This document shows positions 9,812 through 14,971 of a stretch of 14,971 bases of DNA, piece by piece (the stretch's first letter is position 1; each line of letters begins with the position of its first letter). The DNA comes from Asterionellopsis glacialis (lineage: Eukaryota > Bacillariophyta > Plagiogrammaphyceae > Rhaphoneidales > Asterionellopsidaceae): assembly GCA_014885115.2 (NCBI GenBank), contig WKLE02001328.1, forward strand, positions 1 through 14,971, given 5' to 3'. Under the pieces are notes generated by a model that saw nothing but the letters and a program-made list of their open reading frames with translations, had not been told where the DNA came from and searched no databases. The translations under genes and the position numbers were made by a program.

Positions 9812-9813
9812 CT
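9778..9813 (-). promoter_or_regulatory. Conserved ORF1-stop/ORF2-entry block (LINE-A copy)
   Basis: 36 nt ending in the ORF1 stop TAA (9780-9778), the counterpart of 2620-2655. Six of the eight differences are transitions. ORF2 enters in the -1 frame within this block (it is open from 9811). A CCCCG/CGGGG hairpin with an 8-nt loop lies 13 nt upstream of the end of the stop codon. In LINE-B the loop-closing pair G-C is A-U and the outer C-G is U-G, so pairing is kept. Role as a recoding or termination-reinitiation signal is inferred. Confidence 0.45.
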
Positions 9814-10527
9814 AGATGCAGATGGATTGGGATTGGCTGGGTCTTCAACCGGATGAGTGATGGTAGCGGATGAGGATTCTGGAGGGTGTTCTGACGGAGA
9901 ATGCGTGATTGAAGTCAATCCTGAGGTTGGTTTACGTTGTTTGCGTGCTGGAGATTGGCTTGGGCTGGATGGAATTTGGCCCTGAGCTTGCATGAGTTGA
10001 AATTGTTGGCTTATAGATTGAGCCACGCATTGCTGTATGTCGTTTTGTATGGCATGTTTAAGATATTGTTTTTGTTCATCCATGGCTTGTGATTGTTTTG
10101 TTGATAATTCTGCTATCTGTTGACGTGCCTCTTCGTATTTTGTGGTCATTTCTGTCAGTTTTTGACTGAGTGATCAAACTTCCTGCATGTTTGTTTCCCA
10201 TTTGGATTTTGATTTGTTGTGCAGTTCATTGAACCAGGATTGTACGTCTGTTTTGAGGGTGGAGACAGTAGTGTCATCCAAGTTGGTAATCATTGTGGAG
10301 GGCGATGTAGGTGTTGGTGTACCTGTTATATTTGGTGGAGTGTTCCACGCATTTGGTGATGTTCCTTGAGCTGACCAAGATCAAAGGGACGATATGTCAT
10401 CAGTGGCACCATACTTCAAGGTAATCTGGGACCCTTTCCTGGGATTATATGCGCCAGAGTTGCCAGTTGGTTGACTGTTATTGTCATCCACGTCAGGAGC
10501 AAAAGTAGCATGTTTTCTTGGCTTTAT

Positions 10528-10575
10528 AGTTTGATAATACGTCTCTGCAATAGTTTGGTAATACGTCTCTGCAAT
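10528..10575. repeat. 24-bp tandem duplication in LINE-A ORF1
   Basis: Two 24-bp units (10528-10551 and 10552-10575) differ at one base (A/G). In the LINE-A ORF1 frame they duplicate IAETYYQT, so the event is in frame. LINE-B has one unit (AESY). Confidence 0.9.
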
Positions 10576-10970
10576 ACTGAATGATCAATTTCGTTGACAT
10601 TCGCCTTGACATCCGTGATGTATTTTTCTACATATTCGTTGGTGAACATTTGGGTGAGAAGATCTTTAATGTGATGAAAGAATGTGTGGACCTCTTGTGC
10701 CAGGTGTTTTTTGAATATTACTAGATATCCGTTGGGACCTCTGCTTTTGACCGAGTGAAATAGAAATGTGCCGCTCTTTGATTTGCGAAGAAGCAAGAAT
10801 TCTTGAAGACTGTAGCTTGCATGAGAATCTGCTACGTTGTCTCTGTCGAATTTAATTGTTTGTTGGGTAAAAATATTGCCATGACCAATAATTGATTGCT
10901 TACGGAGTTGGACCATTAAATTGTCATAATCGCGAGCTAGTCCGATGATATCATCATTTGTAATGAGGCC

Positions 10971-10986
10971 TTCAACTTTTCAACTT
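10971..10986. repeat. 8-bp tandem duplication in LINE-A ORF1
   Basis: TTCAACTT is present twice. The frame before it (IIPYHKVE) and after it (LARDYDNLMVQLRKQ) align to LINE-B only if one unit is removed, so it caused the frameshift. Confidence 0.85.
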
Positions 10987-11842
10987 TGTGGTATGGAATA
11001 ATTTGAATGTGGCGTAGATTTTCAGGGAGATTATCTTTGTCGACGAAGCCTTGGATCAGTGCTTGTAAATAGGGATTAACGTGTGGGAGACTGCATGTGA
11101 TGCCAATGCTCCAGATAAACATAGCTTGGGGTCCTTTCCCAAGGCGACTCTTGCGAGGACGAAGGTCGATCTTGCACATCATAAATTCAGAGTTATGAAT
11201 GATGAGTTCGGACAATGATTTCTGTAGTTCGTCGAGACGCATCCAGTCTGGATGAGCGTCCTTGACCCATGCCAGGATGTGATTGTTCGTAGTACGTAGC
11301 TTAGAGGCATAAGTTCACAGAACGGACAATATTGTGTTGACATTTCAATAAACATGTAGAACTTGAGAACCTGTGCATTAGACGTGTTTGTGGATGCCGT
11401 TGTGCCTACAATCCACTGGGATAATTTCTGTTTGTCGTTAGGAAGCTGCGCTGCTGTTAGTTTTGGTAGTGACATTGGCAGATTCCTCTTCCTTCCATTT
11501 GAAGACTGTAGAAGAGTTGTTGATGATATGGAACGTTGATGAAGTTGGTGTTGTTGTCTTTTGCTAATGTCATGTGTACCTTGATTTGGTACTTGTAGCA
11601 AGTGGAGCGTTTGCTGCCAATGGTAGCGCCCGACTTGTTGTTTTGAGATACCGTGGTCCAGGGACCATCATCTTCTTGATGCAACATTGGAGCAACTTTG
11701 TCTTGGTTGTTAGCATAAGGAGAAGTTGTGGCTGCTGGGCACGTTCCTGTTGGTGATGCACTAGAGCGGTCTCCGTGGCCATTGCCGTGTCCACTAACAC
11801 CCGTTCCTCAGCCAATGAGCATAATTGTCTTGATAACGTTGG

Positions 11843-11860
11843 CGTATACTGAAGTATACG
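11843..11860. repeat. Short inverted repeat in LINE-A 5' UTR
   Basis: CGTATACT and AGTATACG are perfect 8-bp arms separated by 2 nt, about 70 nt inside the element 5' end. In RNA this is a compact hairpin. LINE-B has short GTAC-type self-complementary pieces at a similar place but not this sequence. Function unknown. Confidence 0.45.
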
Positions 11861-11911
11861 TATGGTAGATTTGGGGTATGTACAGGTATACTGGATCTTC
11901 TCTTATGTGGC

Positions 11912-11924
11912 GGTGAAAGAGTAA
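11912..11924 (-). other. LINE-A 5' terminus (13-bp motif shared with LINE-B)
   Basis: TTACTCTTTCACC on the minus strand, identical to the motif at 12774-12786. Sequence on the outer side differs between the two sites: LINE-B ORF1 here, unrelated DNA there. This marks the element end to within a few bases. Confidence 0.55.
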
Positions 11925-12676
11925 TGGTCCTTTTCCAATACGAGTTTGTTGTGGACGTAAGTCAAGTTCACAGCTTACATATTCATCTGAGTTTTGAATA
12001 ACTATTGAAGTTTTTCCTGGAGATCATCAAGTCTAGTCCAATCTGGATGGCTGTCTTTGACCCAAGCTAATAGATGATTATTTGTTGTTGACAGTTTGGT
12101 TACAAATACTCTGTGTTTGTGGGCTTCTAACCAGGGTTTGAGATTCTTTTGAAGATCAGTATAGTTAATTGACATCTCAATATACATGAACAACTTAAGA
12201 ATTTGTTTGTTGTTATGATCAGTTGATGCGGTAGTTCCTGCAATCCAATCTGAAAGAGCTTTTTTATCTGTTGGGACTTGTTCAATTGTTGTGATGGGAT
12301 TGGTTTTAGACTTGTTTATCTTCTCTTCATCTTCCCATTTTAAGATGTTGGTAGTTGAATCAATTTTAAAGAGTTTGGAGCAGAAAATCTTCTGGTGATG
12401 TGGTACATTGACAAAGTTGGTTTGAATTTCGTACAAAGGCAAATTCATGTGCATCTGAAGACAAAATTTGTTTCTAGTAGATTTTTCAGTACCGAAGCTT
12501 TTCACAATTTTGTTGTTTTTCCCAATTTCCATCCACTCATTCACTTCTTGATGTTCAGCTGGTTGCCCTGTGTTAGAACCTAACATTGATGGTGCTTATG
12601 AATTGTCAGGGGGGCTCAGTGCTGTCATTGTGTCATCGTCAGGTGGCCGATTAGATTGGAGGATCCTATGGCTCAT
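11925..12676 (-). pseudogene. LINE-B ORF1, N-terminal part (broken and interrupted)
   Basis: Start chosen at ATG 12676-12674 (MSHRILQSNRPPDDDTM), the first in-frame ATG after the element end. A TAA at 12598-12596 interrupts it; reading resumes in the same frame at MLGSNTGQPAE. The body carries FVNVPHHQKIF, ALSDWIAGTTAST, LFMYIEMS, KPWLEAHKHRVFVTKL, LLAWVKDSHPDW and LDDLQEKL. A 1-nt shift at about 12003 leads into VIQNSDEYVSCELDLRP and IGKGPLL, where LINE-A enters. The stretch with LKPWLEAHK is missing from LINE-A by a deletion. The family is unknown to me. Damage is lighter than in LINE-A ORF1. Confidence 0.7.
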
Positions 12677-12773
12677 TGTTCTACCAATGTCTAGTCTACA
12701 GTGGTGTGTATGGCTGGTGCTGTACTGTGCAATATTCTTTGTACCCTATGTACCAGATGAACTTTTTGTCCAT

Positions 12774-12786
12774 GGTGAAAGAGTAA
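12774..12786 (-). other. LINE-B 5' terminus (13-bp motif)
   Basis: The same TTACTCTTTCACC as at the LINE-A 5' end. Sequence beyond 12786 has no resemblance to anything upstream of LINE-A, so this is the probable outer border of LINE-B. The matching far border, and any target duplication, is left of the window. Confidence 0.5.
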
Positions 12787-13683
12787 GATTAGCAATTTTT
12801 ATTTCATTGGTGATCTGATGTCTCTAACTTTGTAATTCAACTGCAATGCTGGTCTCAATGCAATTTTCATCTAAGCTTGCCCATTCCACTAGTAAAATGA
12901 AAATGAAATTCACACTCTTTCTAAATTTACAATACAACTGCTCTATCCAATATGCAGTTTCAAATTCTATTTTTGCTATTAAACTTAGTTTTGTAACATT
13001 TTGGAACTAATTTTTTTTTAAAACCAAAGTCATCTGCACCTTCAACCACTACCTCTTCTCTGTCATGTACATTTGTGTTTCTGGTTCCACCTTCTTCCAT
13101 TTTTGTTTTAAATGTTTCTTCAAATTTCTTACCCATCTCTTTGTGTCTCTTCTCCTCTCATACTTTGTTTGTTAAAACACCAAATGTTTGCAATCCCTCT
13201 TTACTCTGTCTATTGTATTTTCTTGATCTTTACACTCTTTACACTTGTACTTTGGTGTTTCTGTAACATCATCTATGTCTATTCAATGGAACTCATCCAT
13301 CTATCTTTCCCAATTATTTTCCAACAATATCAATGCTAACTCCTCATCTAATAGCTTGTTCTATACTTTAATCTCCAATTAGCTTTTCCTATCAGCACCA
13401 CAGGTAGTATATACTCACAGAATGTCGTATATGCACCACCACTATCCTGTCGGCCCCCTTCTACAATGTCTTCATCAGAAAGGAAGATCAAGCCACTCTG
13501 GGATAAAGTCTGTCCTTCAGTCAATCACAAAAGTTGGTAGGTTGCTTAAATTCTGTCCTTCACTGGCATATTTTCTCCAGAACTGACATAAAAAAATTGT
13601 CTACGTCATGTGCCACCATCAACACTAGCGGCAAAGGGCATAGTAACGTTACTCCCTCTTTCAGAGGATTCTAAATCAAAAAC
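12787..13683. other. Non-coding AT-rich stretch, nothing assignable
   Basis: No convincing gene. The + strand of 13020-13330 is strongly pyrimidine-rich with many TTC/CTT/CTC words. From about 13400 composition becomes more even, and an 11-bp direct repeat TCTGTCCTTCA occurs at 13509-13519 and 13552-13562. An ATG at 13466 opens a 24-codon frame (MSSSERKIKPLWDK) of unknown value. The stretch may include the 5' LTR and leader of the element whose gag follows, but I could not identify a TG...CA pair or a tRNA primer-binding site. Confidence 0.5.
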
Positions 13684-14880
13684 ATGAAGCCCTTCTACTC
13701 CTCCACTGAGTTTCAGAAGAAAGCTCAGGAGTTGAGTCAACAGCAGACTCTGCTGAATCCTCCTGCAATCCCCTTTGTGAAAACGAAGAAGGAGAGGTTG
13801 AAGTTGAAAGATGACAACAAGGATGTGCATAAGACCATTGAGGTCTGCATCAATCCCTCTGACAAAGGCTCAGATTCTGAGACCATTGAAAAGAGGATCA
13901 AACAATTTGAGGATGGATCTGCTGAAGAGTGGATCCAGTGGAGGATTGAGTTTGCTGAGGTATTCAAAACCTCCATGACGCTCACCTTTTTGAAGGGCAG
14001 AGCAAGACAGCTGTTTCAAGCAGCCAATGCCAATTGTCAGAGCAAAAATGCAAACCTCAAGAAACCTTCTCGGAAAGATCCTGAAGCTCTCTTTGAACTG
14101 GTACTCAACAACATAGGTGAGCATTTTTTCTCATCTAGGCATGCAGCTTGGTGCAAGAACAACTACCGTCCATACCACTTGACAATGACCAATGACTTCA
14201 TGTTGCAAGAGTTCATTGCAAGGCTTTGCCCGTTGAATGAATATTTGCCATATTTTCCAATGGATCACAATGGTAAATAAAAATAAAAATTCAATGATGA
14301 CAAGCTCACGGACATCTTGGATAGTGCAGAACAACTTAAGTGGCAATCCGCCCTACTAGCTAGCAACCTCAATCTGCATGATCTCTTGTGGGAAGATACC
14401 ATGGAATACCTCAAGAAAGTCAAGGTTTGCAACAATATTGATTGTGAACTCTTTAAGTCTGAAAAACCTATGAAGCCCAAGGAAAATTGCAAGCATAAAC
14501 AACCAGAAAAGAATTCCAATTGCAACAACAAAAGGAATAATCAAAAGCACCAGTACACCTGCAAGTTGTGCAGTAACTGCTGTACGAACAACCATAACAC
14601 CTCCAAGTGTACTGTGGACAAGTTGAAAAAGAAGGATTTCAATAAATCCAATACATATACCCAGGAACAGGTAAACACGATGATTAGCTTGCTGAAACTA
14701 TTGAAGGAAAGTAAGAAAAAGAAATGCAAAGTTCAGTATAAATCAGATTCTTCATATGATAATGAACCAAGCTCGTACTTCACTCAACATAGTAAACCTA
14801 AACATAAAAATAGTAGTGAAAACATTAGCAATTACTTTATGCCTACTTCCTACACAAACTCAAGCTTTTCCCAAATGTAG
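13684..14880 (+). pseudogene. LTR-retrotransposon gag (probably Ty3/gypsy), broken by two in-frame TAAs
   Basis: One + strand frame runs from ATG 13684 to TAG 14878-14880 (about 398 codons), interrupted by TAA at 14278-14280 and 14284-14286 in an A-rich patch. The first half has a charged leader and a capsid-like segment: IEKRIKQFEDGSAEEWIQWR, then FLKGRARQLFQAAN, then LFELVLNNIGEHFF. The second half continues it (FNDDKLTDILDSAEQLKW, EDTMEYLKKVKV). A zinc knuckle CX2CX4HX4C follows at 14569-14610 (C-SN-C-CTNN-H-NTSK-C), then a Lys/Ser-rich tail. Gag coats the element RNA. The capsid region looks shortened between VFKTSMTL and FLKGRA compared with relatives I know. No protease or pol is visible in the last 91 bp. 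An in-frame TAA at 13672-13674 precedes the start. This is not the element at 1-682: it begins downstream of it in the same orientation. Confidence 0.6.
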
Positions 14881-14971
14881 AACAATTGTACAATATGCTG
14901 CATAGTCAGTGTCACATAAACAAACAAAAATCTACGTATCGCACTACAATTACAAGAGTTCCCCATCTCTT
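14881..14971. other. Sequence after gag, no feature seen
   Basis: Ninety-one bases to the window edge. No frame shows a protease DTG-type motif or other pol sequence, so the element is either degraded here or pol starts further right. Confidence 0.5.

Larger units (their letters stand above)
9778..11822 (-). pseudogene. LINE-A ORF1 (broken), unknown family with C-terminal coiled coil
   Basis: The likely start is ATG 11822-11820, placed like the LINE-B start about 100 nt from the 5' end; a TGA (11810-11808) follows four codons later, probably from an Arg codon. A Gly/Ser/Thr-rich leader (GTGVSGHGNGHG) comes first. Then come segments shared with LINE-B: FINVPYHQQLF, LSQWIVGTTAST, ILAWVKDAHPDW, LRPRKSRLGKGP, FIWSIGITCSL, LRHIQIIPY, MVQLRKQ, AETYYQT, a Gln/Glu-rich coiled coil (about 10190-10000) and a Ser/Pro tail ending TGSAL-stop. 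Damage: frameshifts near 11500 and 11440, a deletion plus shift near 11320, an 8-bp duplication at 10971-10986, a shift near 10580, and TGAs at 10383-10381 and 10176-10174. I see no RRM, CCHC knuckle or esterase. RNA binding is only an expectation from LINE ORF1 position. Confidence 0.7.
3896..11924 (-). mobile_element. LINE-A: essentially full-length non-LTR retrotransposon nested in LINE-B ORF1
   Basis: About 8.03 kb on the minus strand: a 5' UTR of about 100 nt (11924-11823), ORF1 (11822-9778), overlapping ORF2 (9811-4066), and a 3' UTR of about 170 nt. The 5' border is set by a 13-bp terminus, TTACTCTTTCACC, also present at the 5' end of LINE-B. Immediately outside it LINE-B ORF1 reads IGKGPLL and resumes at LFIWAIGI at about 3894; the matching intact stretch in LINE-A ORF1 is LGKGPQAMFIWSIGI. 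No clear target-site duplication is visible, and the 3' end is AT-rich without a poly(A) tail. The element is dead through many stops, frameshifts and a catalytic change. Family knowledge: EEP endonuclease plus RNase H places it among the later-branching LINE clades; I do not assign a named clade. Confidence 0.8.
11925..12786 (-). mobile_element. LINE-B, 5' portion (5' UTR and first half of ORF1)
   Basis: The 5' end of LINE-B, separated from the rest by LINE-A. It begins with the shared 13-bp terminus (12774-12786), has about 98 nt of 5' UTR to the ATG at 12676, and then ORF1 to the LINE-A insertion point. Orientation and reading direction match the 683-3895 part. The coding content ends at GKGPLL, exactly where the other half (LFIWAIGI) should continue, judged from LINE-A ORF1. 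Confidence 0.75.

Noticed and set aside
9068..10986. CRISPR-like or satellite repeat arrays
   Set aside because: Each tandem repeat has only two or three units without spacers and lies in former coding sequence.
683..12786. Frame breaks explained as spliceosomal introns
   Set aside because: Several breaks are exact tandem duplications or single stop codons with coding homology on both sides; no GT...AG segment of intron size is needed.
1..14971. Left integrase/LTR and right gag as parts of one LTR element around the LINEs
   Set aside because: Both are on the + strand, but the left piece is the 3' end (pol end and LTR) and the right piece is a 5' gene (gag), so their order is wrong for one element.

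Overview
The window is a stack of decayed retrotransposons from a eukaryotic genome. I see no host gene, RNA gene or CRISPR array in it. Host call, as an inference: a stramenopile alga, most likely a diatom. The reason is that the LINE ORF2 proteins carry variants I associate with diatom LINEs: an NNDAEACYD reverse transcriptase motif, a WVKGHQD RNase H motif, a C/H-rich finger behind RNase H, and a characteristic helical tail ending in the IFTTYPP-type block.

Layout on the + axis. (1) 1-240 is the C-terminal end of a Ty3/gypsy pol on the + strand. It is followed by a polypurine tract (271-279) and a probable 3' LTR (280-682). (2) 683 to about 3895 and about 11925-12786 are the two halves of one minus-strand non-LTR retrotransposon, here called LINE-B. 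(3) About 3896-11924 (8.0 kb) is a second, essentially full-length minus-strand non-LTR element, LINE-A, sitting inside LINE-B ORF1. (4) 12787-13683 is AT-rich DNA, pyrimidine-rich on the + strand, with nothing assignable. (5) 13684-14880 is a broken + strand gag of another LTR retrotransposon.

Both LINEs have the order ORF1, then ORF2. ORF1 belongs to no family I can name; it has a C-terminal coiled coil and a Ser/Pro-rich tail. ORF2 reads endonuclease (EEP fold), reverse transcriptase, RNase H, C/H finger, helical tail. LINE-A and LINE-B are related but clearly different subfamilies. LINE-A carries many nonsense changes, several frameshifts caused by short tandem duplications, and a damaged YVDD catalytic box, so it is dead. 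LINE-B ORF2 lacks its RT because the Ty3/gypsy element entered it at about 682/683; the rest should lie left of the window. Order of events: LINE-B first, then LINE-A into LINE-B and, independently, the Ty3/gypsy element into LINE-B. The Ty3/gypsy end looks youngest, being intact and CpG-containing.

The most interesting signal is a 36-nt block conserved between the two LINEs at the end of ORF1 (2620-2655 and 9778-9813). ORF2 enters there in the -1 frame. LINE-B ORF2 has no ATG before its first catalytic endonuclease motif. A small hairpin with a compensatory base-pair change can be drawn in this block, which suggests translational recoding or coupled reinitiation.
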